Assembly: GCF_900187455.1 (NCBI RefSeq)
Contig: NZ_FYDX01000004.1
Coordinates: 62,001 to 126,000 of the forward strand
From: Pseudomonas sp. Irchel 3E13
GTDB taxonomy: Bacteria; Pseudomonadota; Gammaproteobacteria; Pseudomonadales; Pseudomonadaceae
Length of the DNA: 64,000 bases
Direction: 5' to 3'
Below the pieces are notes generated by a model. The model did no database searches, was not told the origin of the DNA, and worked only from the letters and a program-made list of their open reading frames with translations. Of the stretch, positions 55,810 to 64,000 are shown piece by piece. The translations under genes were made by a program, and so were the position numbers. Position 1 is the first letter of the stretch; each line of letters begins with the position of its first letter.

Positions 55810-57864
55810 ATGCCTGCTGCCCCTACCTTGCAAAGCTTCATCGCCGGCCGCTGGATCGGCGAGCACGGCGCGCAATCCCTGCGCAGCGCCCTGGACGGCC
55901 ACGTCCTGGCCCATGCCCACGAGGAGCGCCCGGACTTCGCCGAAGCCGTCGAACATGCCCGCCGGCGCGGTCGCGCGGCACTGATGAGCCTGGATTTCCA
56001 GCAACGCGCCCAGCGCCTCAAGGCCCTGGCGTTGTACCTGGCCGAGCGCAAGGAACAGCTCTACGCCCTGTCCCATCACAGCGGCGCGACCCGCGCCGAT
56101 AGCTGGATCGACATCGAAGGCGGCAACGCCACGCTGTTCTCCTATGCCGGCATCGGCGCCCGCGAACTGCCGTCGGGCAACCTCGTGCATGAAGGCCCGG
56201 CAATCCCGCTGGGCAAACAGGGGCGCTTTGCCGGCAGCCATATCCTGGTGCCGCGCACCGGCGTCGCGGTGCACATCAACGCCTTCAACTTCCCGATCTG
56301 GGGGATGCTGGAAAAGTTCGCGCCGACCTTCCTCGCCGGCATGCCGTGCATCATCAAACCGGCCACCGCCACCAGCTACCTGACCGAAGCCGTGGTGCGC
56401 CTGATGGATGAATCCGGCCTGCTGCCGCAAGGCGCCCTGCAACTGGTGATCGGCAGCACCGGCGACCTGCTCGACCGCCTCGACGGCCAGGACGTGGTGA
56501 CCTTCACCGGCTCGGCCGACACCGCGGCGAAGCTGCGCGTCAACCCCAACCTGATCCGCCACTCGGTGCCCTTCACCGCCGAGGCCGACTCGCTGAACTG
56601 CGCCATCCTCGGCCCGGATGTCACGCCGGACAGCGAGGAATTCGACCTCTACATCAAGGAGGTGGTGCGCGAGATGACCACCAAGGCCGGGCAGAAATGC
56701 ACGGCCATCCGCCGCGCCATCGTCCCGGCCAAGCACCTCGATGCCGTGGCCACGCGCCTGCGCGAGCGCCTGAGCAAGGTGGTGGTGGGTGATCCGTCGG
56801 TAGAGGGCGTGCGCATGGGCGCCCTGGCGTCTCATGATCAGCAGGCCGACGTTGGCGAGCGGGTCGAACAACTGCTGCAAAGCTGCGACCTGCTGTTCGG
56901 CGCCCGTGACGGTTTCGAACCGCGCGGTGAAGGCGTCGCCAACGGTGCGTTCTTCGCCCCGACCCTGCTGTTGGCCCGGGATGCCCACGCCGAAGGCGGC
57001 GCCCACGACATCGAGGCGTTCGGCCCGGTCAGCACCCTGATGACCTACAACGATCTCGACGAAGCCCTCGACCTCGCCGCGCGCGGCAAAGGCAGCCTGG
57101 TGGCGAGCCTGGTCACCGCCGACCGCGCCGTCGCGGCCAAGGCCATTCCGGTGGCGGCGGCCTGGCATGGCCGGCTGCTGGTGCTGGACCGCGAAGCCGC
57201 CACTGAATCCACCGGCCACGGCTCGCCCTTGCCGCAACTCAAGCACGGCGGCCCCGGCCGCGCCGGTGGCGGCGAAGAGCTGGGCGGCCTGCGGGCGGTC
57301 AAGCACTACCTGCAACGCGCCGCGATACAGGGCTCGCCGAGCATGCTGATGGCGGTGACCGGCGAATACGTGCGCGGTGCCGAGGTGATCGAAACCGACG
57401 TGCACCCGTTCCGCCGCCACTTCGAAGACCTGCGCATCGGCGAGTCGCTGCTGACCCACCGGCGCACCGTCACCGAGGCCGACCTGGTGAACTTCGGCTG
57501 CCTGTCGGGCGACCATTTCTACATGCACTTCGACGAAATCGCCGCCCTCGAATCGCAGTTCGGCAAGCGCATCGCCCACGGCTACTTCGTGCTGTCGGCC
57601 GCGGCGGGCCTGTTCGTCAGCCCCGCGCCCGGCCCGGTGCTGGCCAACTACGGCCTGGACAACCTGCGCTTCATCAATCCGGTGGGCATCGGCGACACCA
57701 TCCAGGCGCGCCTGACCTGCAAGCGCAAGATCGACCAGGGCAAGAAGAGCCCGCAGGGCATCCCGCAAGGGGTGGTGGCGTGGGATGTGGAAGTGACCAA
57801 CCAGTTGGGTGAGCTGGTGGCGAGTTACGACATTCTGACGTTGGTGGTGAAACGCGAAGGTTGA
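55810..57864 (+). CDS. paaZ: PaaZ, oxepin-CoA hydrolase / semialdehyde dehydrogenase fusion
   Basis: A 684-residue fusion. N-terminal aldehyde dehydrogenase (to about 520): FTGSADTAAKL, EADSLNCAIL and catalytic Cys in AGQKCTAIRRA. C-terminal MaoC-like hydratase: FEDLRIGESLLTHRRTVTEA and GCLSGDHFYMHFDE with the catalytic Asp-His pair. Hydrolyses oxepin-CoA and oxidises the semialdehyde to 3-oxo-5,6-dehydrosuberyl-CoA. Last gene of the paa locus. Confidence 0.95.
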   Translation: MPAAPTLQSFIAGRWIGEHGAQSLRSALDGHVLAHAHEERPDFAEAVEHARRRGRAALMSLDFQQRAQRLKALALYLAERKEQLYALSHHSGATRADSWIDIEGGNATLFSYAGIGARELPSGNLVHEGPAIPLGKQGRFAGSHILVPRTGVAVHINAFNFPIWGMLEKFAPTFLAGMPCIIKPATATSYLTEAVVRLMDESGLLPQGALQLVIGSTGDLLDRLDGQDVVTFTGSADTAAKLRVNPNLIRHSVPFTAEADSLNCAILGPDVTPDSEEFDLYIKEVVREMTTKAGQKCTAIRRAIVPAKHLDAVATRLRERLSKVVVGDPSVEGVRMGALASHDQQADVGERVEQLLQSCDLLFGARDGFEPRGEGVANGAFFAPTLLLARDAHAEGGAHDIEAFGPVSTLMTYNDLDEALDLAARGKGSLVASLVTADRAVAAKAIPVAAAWHGRLLVLDREAATESTGHGSPLPQLKHGGPGRAGGGEELGGLRAVKHYLQRAAIQGSPSMLMAVTGEYVRGAEVIETDVHPFRRHFEDLRIGESLLTHRRTVTEADLVNFGCLSGDHFYMHFDEIAALESQFGKRIAHGYFVLSAAAGLFVSPAPGPVLANYGLDNLRFINPVGIGDTIQARLTCKRKIDQGKKSPQGIPQGVVAWDVEVTNQLGELVASYDILTLVVKREG

Positions 57865-57873
57865 GGAAACCGG

Positions 57874-57894
57874 GGGGGCCGCTGTGCGGCCCCC
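57874..57894. terminator. Bidirectional terminator between paaZ and RHS gene
   Basis: GGGGGCCGC / GCGGCCCCC stem with a 3-base loop lies in the 36-base gap between convergent stops. T-run is short. Confidence 0.7.
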
Positions 57895-57900
57895 TTCGCT

Positions 57901-60900
57901 TCAACGACCAGGCTTTGTACGAAAAGTGCCTGCGCCCCCCCTCCAGTAGCCATGCGGAGGAATCGTTCCCCGGCAGAAACTACCGACGATTCTGTCGTAG
58001 TGAAAACCACGGGTATGAGCCTTTATGAGCAGCTCACTCACCCCCTTGTAATCCAGCGGCTTGGAGATATCGATATCCAGGGCTTGAGCCGCTATCAGGT
58101 CAAGCCACGGCACATCAGACAGCTCCCTTATGGCGGCTCTGAACTGCCTCAAAAGATAGTTATCAATACCTCTTGCACGGCGCGCTGATGGCACCCAATC
58201 AAGCCAACGAAGCCCCGCTTCGGCGGACTGCATCCCCAGCCCCGCCACCCCGTCAATCACTGTCTGCGATTTGTGCGAGCCTCCTCGGGCTGAATGCGCA
58301 AGGCTGAGGCTGTCGACCCTGCGACCATCGCCTGCCGCACTCATCCAGCTAGCACTTGCTCGGTTAGTAGACTTGCCTATTACACCCGGCGCATTGCCGA
58401 ATGCCGTCACGATCCCGGCACCAGCCTCCATTGCCCCTGTCGCCATCCCGACGTACCCGAAAATTTTCGACAACTTGGGATCGCTGTCCTTGAGCAGCGT
58501 CGAGGCGATATCGAACGCTGCCGTTATGGCCGCAAGCCCGGTCAGCCCGATGCCGAGGGCAAGCGATCCTCCTGCCGTGAACGGCGCCGCGAGCACCCCC
58601 AGCACACTCGTCGCAATGTTGAATTCGGCGCTGTACATCCACGGGGCGGTCTCCAGGCGGCTGAACTGGGCGACCCGCTGATGACCCTGCGGATCACAGT
58701 AATTGACCGGGTCGCCGTTGCAGAAAACATAGGCCGCCGGGCCGCCCTCGCCGAACGGGCTCCAGTCATCAGGCGCCTGGAAACGCTGAAGAAGCGGGTC
58801 ATAGAGGCGGTAGCCATTACCAAGGTGGTACAGCCCAAGCGCATTCTGCGGCTCACCTTTGAACCCCAGCCAAGTGAACGACTCACGGCTGGACTTGCGC
58901 TCGCCATAAGGGGTGTAGGCCTGGTAAGTGATCGTCTTGAGCTTCAGGTTGAAGCTGGCGAATACCGTCCCGGCGGCGTCGCGAAGTTCGAAGGTGTCGA
59001 AGCAAAGGCCTTGGGCGGGATTGACCCTACTGGCGGCCCTGACTTCCTGCATCCAGCAACCGGGGCTGTCGTTTTGCAACACCATCATCCGCCGCCCGCT
59101 GTGGTCGCGATTGAAGTTGACGAGATTTTGTTCGGTGCAGGCATAAATGCGATCGCCGCGATAATGATAATAATCGCGTCCATCCCCACGGACTCGGCCA
59201 AGGTCGTCGTACAGGAAGGCTTGCTCCATATCCTGATTGAGGCCATTGCGAGGCATCGCCTCTTCAGGGCTTTCTTCACCGGCGTAGCGTTTGACCTGGC
59301 CGTTGTCGTGGTAAGTGATTTCACGGCAGAAGCGATTGGTCACCCGGCCCCTGTCATCGTTTTGCATGCCATGCCCGTCAGCGCTCAGCAGCACCCCGGG
59401 TTTCAGCGGGTCATAGCGATAAGTCGTGGTACTCGTTTCGAGCGTGTCAGGGCGCTGCTTGTGCTCGGTCAAATAGTAATCGTCCTGACGCGACACCACG
59501 TTGCCGAACGCGTCGTAGCTGAAAACCTGCTTGACGTAACGCCTGTCATTACCCGTGTCTATCCCCTCACCCGTGCACGACCACGATGCCAGGCGCTTGA
59601 GTTCGTCATATTCATACTGATCGCTGCGCTGTTCCTTCTTGTTGATTGACAGGCTGCTCTTCTGCACGCGCCCATCGCCCAGTAAGGTCCGCTCGATCAC
59701 ATGAGGCGCGAAGCCCTCGCAGTCGAATGAGCGACTGATCTCCAGGCCCATCTCGTCGTAGCCGTAGGTCACCGTCATGGTGACGCCCTCGGCCAGGGCC
59801 TTGATGGTTTCCTTGGCCAGAAGACCGTTATCGGCGTACACGAACCGCGCCTCGCAACTGTCATTGGTCGACCCCAGCACTCGGCCGCAGGCATCGTACT
59901 GGTAGTGAGTCACGCCGCCCGATAACCCTTCGAACGTCAACAGCCTGCCACCCCGGCTGAGCACGGTGCGGGAGGTGTGGATGTAACCACCGAATCCCTG
60001 GTCGTAGGTTTCACTGAATTCCAGGCCCGTGACGTCGCGGGTGCGGGTGAAATGCTTGTCCGCCTGAGGCTGCTTGTCTGCATCACCCCCCGTGGCCCAG
60101 CGGCTGGTCCCTGCGTAGGTGACCGTTGTCTTGAAGCCGTTGACTGTCCGGCTGGTAATCCGCCCCAGGCCATCGACTGTCTGGCTTCCCAGCAGAACCT
60201 CGTCGTCGGCCTCTTTCACAAATCCGGTCGTTGCCACGGGCAAGCGCGATGCATCGGCATAGGTGTTACCGACCTCGACACCGCCGGTGGTGGTGCCGAG
60301 CAGGCGGCCAAAGCGATCATAGCGGTACGTGGAAGCAGCCCCGAACGCAGGCGTCATGGTCTCGGCCAGCCCCTGCCAGTTGTAGGCGATCGCCAGGCTG
60401 TCCCGCTCGGTCTCCTTTTTATCCGCAGCGACCTTGAGGTATCGGGCCGAGAGCAACTGGCCGGCGTCATTCACGGTGCTTTGAATCTTGAAGTGAGCCT
60501 TGCTCGCGTCCCCGAACGTTTCGGTCAGCACGCCAGCGTCCGGTTCGAACCGGCGTTGCACCTCGAAGCCGTTGGAGATCACCGTCTCGCTATCGGCTGT
60601 AATCACCATCCGTTGGGACTGGCGGTCGATTTCCTGGTCGCTGGCATCCTTGAGCACCTGGGTGATTGTCGTGCCGCTGTCGGTGTACGCCCACGTGGTG
60701 AGCTGCGTGCTGTGCCGTTGATGCTGGCTGTCGTAGTCGTACTCACACCGGCTGGCGCTACGACCCGCCGAATCATAGCTGTAGCTGTTCATCAACAGCC
60801 ACAGCGCGCCCTCCTGCTCCCAGTGCTCGCGCACGCGGCCCAACTCATCCACCACGGTCCGGATGCCCTGTCCAGTCTCGGTGTCGTGGCGTTCATGGCG

Positions 60901-63285
60901 CCACAGATTGCCCTTGAGCGGGCTGGAAGCATGCGCCACCTCGCGCAGCACCTTGCCGTCCAGCGTCAGCGTTTCCTTGCTCAGCAGGCCACGCTCGTCA
61001 TAGCTGAACGTAGTGACGACGCCCAGGGTATCGACTTGCTCAAGCTGCCGCCCGCTCAGCACCGAACGGGTCTGGCTTGTGGTGAGGGTGATTGCATCGG
61101 TGGTTTCCACCGTGGTTTTTACCGTCACCTTGCGCGCGTCCTCGGCAGCCAGGCTGTAATCGAACGCGGAGGTAACCCTGGAGCCTTCGATTTCCTTGCC
61201 GTCGCCGCCCAGCAAATAGGTGGCACTTGACTTGAGCAGTCCGAAGCCGGGTTTGCCGGCCTGGTTGTGGTAGAGCAGATCCTCGACCTGCATCGCCCCT
61301 TGCGGCCACGGCGTGTGCAGCCTGAACCCTCGGGCATTGGCTTTGCTTTGCGCCTCCAGGCTGGTATTCAGTTCGTCCAGCGACTCCTGCTGTTTCTCCT
61401 TCAATTTATTGTCGGTGGCGGCCTTGAGTTCCCTGGCAAACAGGTCCAGCACCGCCTTGGCGGCCTTTCTGGCAACGGCCAATTGTTCTGCCGATACATC
61501 CACTTCGTCATACTGTGGCGCGAGCACCGTCAACTTGCGCTTAGGAACAGCCGCGTGGGTGCGCCCACCCGGCACCGGCATCGGTTTAAAGGCTTCGTAG
61601 CCATAATAGGTCAGGCTCAAGGCATGCTTCTTATCGCCTTTCTTGCGGTACACCAGTTCTGATTCGACATGCGCGGCGAAGTTTTTGACATCGCCCGGAT
61701 AGTTGATTTCAACGGGAAGTTGAAAGGCGCTTTGGGCATAGTTATTGTCAGAGGTTGACATCGAGACTGTCGATGTCAGCACTGTACCCCAGGTTAACCC
61801 GCCGTTGCCGAATGCAACAAAACCCAATCCGACAGGGTTCAGGTAGTCGACGACTTTTAAAAGAATCCCGAAAAAACTTGTATCCTGCTGGCTTTCACGC
61901 TTTTCGGAAACGCTATACGCCTGGTAATTGTTGTAGTAAGTCCATTCCGTCACCGTATCGCCTTGAATACGTGTAATCAGGTTGCCGCCCGCGTCATATT
62001 CCAGGATCAACTCGTCAACAATACTGCCCCCCTGCGTTTTTGTCGTTTTGACGACCGCGACGCCACGGGCATCATCAATTTCAACTGTCTGCTCGGTGGT
62101 AACAACCACGCCACCGGAGTGCAATGACTCGGAAAAAAGTTCTTCTCCGAACGTGTACACACGGGTTGCGACGCTATTGTTCTCCGCTGTCTCGGTATTT
62201 TCCGCACGCAGGGTGCAAGTAATCGACGTCTTGCCGCGCTGGTAGGTGTATTGCTCGACCCTGACTGCGCTACCTCCACCGGATGCAACCGAATGCTGGC
62301 TGACTTTGCCGTCGGTGTACGTCAGTGATTCGACGTGACAGCGAGTCTCAAGTCCCTCCTTGTCGCCTTCTTTCTCAGGGGCGAGGGTCACCTGGTTTTC
62401 CAACGTGAATGTCGCGAGCCGGCCTTCACTGTCGTTTTCAAGCTGGTAGCGCTGCTTGGCTGATGCGCCATTGACATCGATGCTCAACACCTCGCCTTCG
62501 CGAGAGAACAGGTAGCACGCCGTTTCCTCGCTATCCGGGAATAGCGTCAGGCTTTCGAGTTCAGGGCGCTCGTTTGTAGTTGTCCATGTTGCGCACAGCA
62601 GGCACTTTTTTTCACTCTCGATTGAAACCAATGTTGGATGCTTGCCCTTGTACTCCCACTTAAAGTTCAACGACCGCCCTGAGGGGAGAACATAATGGCT
62701 TAGCAGCAGAACCCCGGAAATATTATTATAGGCACCCTCACCTTCTTCTCCATCAGGAAACTCATAACCATATAACTCACTGACACCATTTTTATGATAA
62801 ATAGCAAAGCACTGACTTTTCCCTTCTGCCCGCCAAGCTGACAATACACCCACTTTTGCGCACAGCGCCGACGCATCCAGCAGGAAATCAACACCTACCA
62901 GAGTTCCTTCATTAATAAGTGTAGGACTGACTATGCGTCCATCGCACAACCGCAAGTAACACGAACAATACCGTCCTTTATCTTCTTCAAACGTCCAAAA
63001 GCTTTCAAAAGTACCCTCTGGGAAAAACTTCAACATGGGACTGTCAAGATCCCGATAGATATCAATATCAAGCCCTGCACCCGCACCCTCATCGGCAAAC
63101 AGACGCCCCAGTGGAATTTTCAACACCCCAAGCCCGGTTTGCGGATTAATTGAAATAGTGTGATAACGAGGAACCTCCTGCCCCCCACCAGTCACTGGTC
63201 CCTCAGAACTTCCTGATGCAGGATCCGCACCCGCGTCCTTCGGGATAGAGGGAATAACAGCGGCGCCTTTCTTTTTATCGGACAT
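57901..63285 (-). CDS. RHS/YD-repeat protein with variable C-terminal tail
   Basis: A 1794-residue protein; ATG 63285 with GAGGGAGA site. The N-terminal 500 residues are beta-rich without signal peptide or PAAR domain. Many YD repeats follow (e.g. YRYDRFGRLLGTTTGGVEVG, YDELKRLASWSC). The RHS core motif near residue 1500 (GNGYRLYDPLLQRFQAPDDW, then GGPAAYVFCNGDPVNYCDPQ) ends the conserved part. The last 258 residues form a distinct tail with two hydrophobic Gly/Ala-rich stretches and a final soluble part. The tail function is unknown; in the family it is a toxin or effector. The gene's 5' third is more AT-rich than its surroundings, which suggests transfer. Confidence 0.88.
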   Translation of the reverse strand: MSDKKKGAAVIPSIPKDAGADPASGSSEGPVTGGGQEVPRYHTISINPQTGLGVLKIPLGRLFADEGAGAGLDIDIYRDLDSPMLKFFPEGTFESFWTFEEDKGRYCSCYLRLCDGRIVSPTLINEGTLVGVDFLLDASALCAKVGVLSAWRAEGKSQCFAIYHKNGVSELYGYEFPDGEEGEGAYNNISGVLLLSHYVLPSGRSLNFKWEYKGKHPTLVSIESEKKCLLCATWTTTNERPELESLTLFPDSEETACYLFSREGEVLSIDVNGASAKQRYQLENDSEGRLATFTLENQVTLAPEKEGDKEGLETRCHVESLTYTDGKVSQHSVASGGGSAVRVEQYTYQRGKTSITCTLRAENTETAENNSVATRVYTFGEELFSESLHSGGVVVTTEQTVEIDDARGVAVVKTTKTQGGSIVDELILEYDAGGNLITRIQGDTVTEWTYYNNYQAYSVSEKRESQQDTSFFGILLKVVDYLNPVGLGFVAFGNGGLTWGTVLTSTVSMSTSDNNYAQSAFQLPVEINYPGDVKNFAAHVESELVYRKKGDKKHALSLTYYGYEAFKPMPVPGGRTHAAVPKRKLTVLAPQYDEVDVSAEQLAVARKAAKAVLDLFARELKAATDNKLKEKQQESLDELNTSLEAQSKANARGFRLHTPWPQGAMQVEDLLYHNQAGKPGFGLLKSSATYLLGGDGKEIEGSRVTSAFDYSLAAEDARKVTVKTTVETTDAITLTTSQTRSVLSGRQLEQVDTLGVVTTFSYDERGLLSKETLTLDGKVLREVAHASSPLKGNLWRHERHDTETGQGIRTVVDELGRVREHWEQEGALWLLMNSYSYDSAGRSASRCEYDYDSQHQRHSTQLTTWAYTDSGTTITQVLKDASDQEIDRQSQRMVITADSETVISNGFEVQRRFEPDAGVLTETFGDASKAHFKIQSTVNDAGQLLSARYLKVAADKKETERDSLAIAYNWQGLAETMTPAFGAASTYRYDRFGRLLGTTTGGVEVGNTYADASRLPVATTGFVKEADDEVLLGSQTVDGLGRITSRTVNGFKTTVTYAGTSRWATGGDADKQPQADKHFTRTRDVTGLEFSETYDQGFGGYIHTSRTVLSRGGRLLTFEGLSGGVTHYQYDACGRVLGSTNDSCEARFVYADNGLLAKETIKALAEGVTMTVTYGYDEMGLEISRSFDCEGFAPHVIERTLLGDGRVQKSSLSINKKEQRSDQYEYDELKRLASWSCTGEGIDTGNDRRYVKQVFSYDAFGNVVSRQDDYYLTEHKQRPDTLETSTTTYRYDPLKPGVLLSADGHGMQNDDRGRVTNRFCREITYHDNGQVKRYAGEESPEEAMPRNGLNQDMEQAFLYDDLGRVRGDGRDYYHYRGDRIYACTEQNLVNFNRDHSGRRMMVLQNDSPGCWMQEVRAASRVNPAQGLCFDTFELRDAAGTVFASFNLKLKTITYQAYTPYGERKSSRESFTWLGFKGEPQNALGLYHLGNGYRLYDPLLQRFQAPDDWSPFGEGGPAAYVFCNGDPVNYCDPQGHQRVAQFSRLETAPWMYSAEFNIATSVLGVLAAPFTAGGSLALGIGLTGLAAITAAFDIASTLLKDSDPKLSKIFGYVGMATGAMEAGAGIVTAFGNAPGVIGKSTNRASASWMSAAGDGRRVDSLSLAHSARGGSHKSQTVIDGVAGLGMQSAEAGLRWLDWVPSARRARGIDNYLLRQFRAAIRELSDVPWLDLIAAQALDIDISKPLDYKGVSELLIKAHTRGFHYDRIVGSFCRGTIPPHGYWRGGAGTFRTKPGR

Positions 63286-63575
63286 GACGTCTCCCTCGCG
63301 TGGTAATAACCACCCGGCTTTAAGCGCACCATAAACAAGCATTTACGATGACGTTAGATTCGAAGGCCGTCGGCAACAACTGATAAAAATGACAGGTCGC
63401 GATAACCCTTCGAAATAACAGCGCACTGGGATACTTCCAACGCCTCGACACGGCGACGGGCCTGGCAGCCAACACGCCATGCGCGGCAATCAACAGCGGA
63501 TTGCTGCTGGAGCAACAGGCATTCCACAGCCGCCTGCTGCCCAACTAGCAGTCATCACCGAAAAATCACGTTTTA

Positions 63576-63589
63576 TTGATGTAAATCAA
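63576..63589 (+). promoter_or_regulatory. Anr/Fnr-type box
   Basis: TTGATGTAAATCAA matches TTGAT-N4-ATCAA exactly. It lies 79 bases upstream of the TonB receptor ATG (centre to start about 72). Confidence 0.6.
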
Positions 63590-63602
63590 CACCTTATAAA
63601 AC

Positions 63603-63618
63603 TGGCACAAACCCTGCT
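63603..63618 (+). promoter_or_regulatory. Sigma-54-like promoter of the TonB receptor
   Basis: TGGCACAAACCCTGCT matches TGGCAC-N5-TTGCW with one mismatch and GG-N10-GC spacing, 36 bases before the ATG. Confidence 0.6.
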
Positions 63619-63654
63619 CTATCCCTGCATCTGCAACGCTCGGGGAGAAGCAGC

Positions 63655-64000
63655 ATGTTCCAGATCAATCCAATCACTAAAGGCATCGGCCTCAGTCTGT
63701 TGTTGGCCGGCCAGTTCGCTCACGCCGAAGACGACACCACCACCACGTCACTCAAGGCCGTCACGGTCACCGCCCAGCACCGCGAGGAAACCCTCCAGGA
63801 AGTGCCGGTGGCGGTTTCCGCGGTCCAGGGCAGCAACATCGTCGCCGACGGCGTTCGCGCCATGGGCGATATCACCACCTTCATTCCCAACGCCTCGGCG
63901 AAGAACCCGGATGGCGACGGCCGTCCGCGCTGGTACATCCGCGGCCTGGGCACCGGCGACACCGGCGCCGCCACCGTCTACCCGGTGGGCATCTACGCCG
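63655..64000 (+). CDS. TonB-dependent outer-membrane receptor, 3'-truncated by window edge
   Basis: 115 residues are visible; the gene runs out of the window. Signal peptide MFQINPITKGIGLSLLLAGQFAHA is followed by a TonB-box-like TSLKAVTVTAQHREETLQE and a plug-domain start VPVAVSAVQGSNIVADGV, NASAKNPDGDG, RWYIRGLGTGDTG. GGGGAGAAG precedes the ATG. Ligand unknown. Confidence 0.88.
   Translation, partial: MFQINPITKGIGLSLLLAGQFAHAEDDTTTTSLKAVTVTAQHREETLQEVPVAVSAVQGSNIVADGVRAMGDITTFIPNASAKNPDGDGRPRWYIRGLGTGDTGAATVYPVGIYA

Larger units (their letters stand above)
63286..63654. other. 369-base intergenic region, possible gene remnant
   Basis: No full gene is seen. An open stretch 63393-63548 on the plus strand ends at TAG and encodes residues that look protein-like (ALGYFQRLDTATGLAANTP...), without start codon or ribosome site; it may be the 3' remnant of a lost gene. 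The right part carries the Anr-like box and sigma-54-like promoter of the TonB receptor gene. Confidence 0.35.

Noticed and set aside
54520..57768. A very long open frame (about 1080 codons) on the minus strand opposite paaM and paaZ
   Set aside because: It mirrors the codon structure of GC-rich genes on the other strand, has low-complexity Ala/Gly/Val/Arg composition and no family match; paaM and paaZ are certain.

Overview
The window looks like a chromosomal segment of a Pseudomonas of the fluorescens/putida type. It is GC-rich with dense, tightly packed operons. It carries a Pseudomonas-type DUF2388 protein, a complete phenylacetate (paa) locus in Pseudomonas-like order, and repeated REP palindromes built on GCGAGCAAGCTCGCTCCTAC. 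No rRNA, tRNA, CRISPR array, transposase or prophage gene was seen. The species call is inference from gene content only.

Layout. 1-2.9 kb: a 5'-truncated zinc metallopeptidase overlapping a ComEC-like metallo-beta-lactamase-fold protein. 3-11 kb: housekeeping and accessory genes, namely an SBF-type transporter with a divergent AraC regulator, a small periplasmic protein, an Fsr-like MFS pump, an SRPBCC protein, a DUF2388 protein, a dCache chemoreceptor and a class C beta-lactamase. 11-18.5 kb: two small catabolic-looking clusters. One is SDR / KSTD-like flavoprotein / NIPSNAP / AAHS transporter, with a divergent AraC regulator that is frameshifted in this sequence. The other is SDR / hydroxychromene-carboxylate-isomerase-like protein, with a divergent TetR. 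18.5-24 kb: a LysE exporter, a secreted HExxH protein and a BvgAS/EvgAS-like two-component pair. 24-31.5 kb: a GntR repressor with a soluble Cache protein, divergent from an aldehyde dehydrogenase, a three-subunit heme-dependent oxidative N-demethylase (dimethylamine monooxygenase type) and an MFS transporter. 31.5-37.3 kb: a BdlA-like PAS chemoreceptor, a LacI regulator, an iron-containing alcohol dehydrogenase, and ilvA preceded by what reads as a complete attenuation leader. 37.4-39.3 kb: an unusual 618-residue protein, possibly P47/TULIP-like. 39.3-57.9 kb: the paa locus. 57.9-64 kb: a giant RHS protein and the start of a TonB-dependent receptor.

How the genes work together. The paa locus is complete. 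It has uptake (PaaL, PaaM, DUF485), activation (PaaK), ring epoxidation (PaaABCDE), isomerisation (PaaG), ring opening and oxidation (PaaZ), beta-oxidation (PaaF, PaaH, PaaJ), thioesterase rescue (PaaI, PaaY) and repression (PaaX). Similar GATATT-N6/7-TGTATC elements lie upstream of both paaF and paaA and may be PaaX sites. A flavodoxin-fold oxidoreductase and a TetR gene sit on the opposite strand between the two paa transcription units.

Most notable signals: the ilvA leader (21-codon peptide with four Ile codons and four complementary segments), the GntR-Cache / N-demethylase module with a sigma-54-like promoter, the RHS C-terminal tail with no neighbouring immunity gene, the P47-like gene, a tyrosine-less SDR, an Anr-like box next to a sigma-54-like promoter before the TonB receptor, and a composite long inverted repeat that shares its tail with a second intergenic copy.
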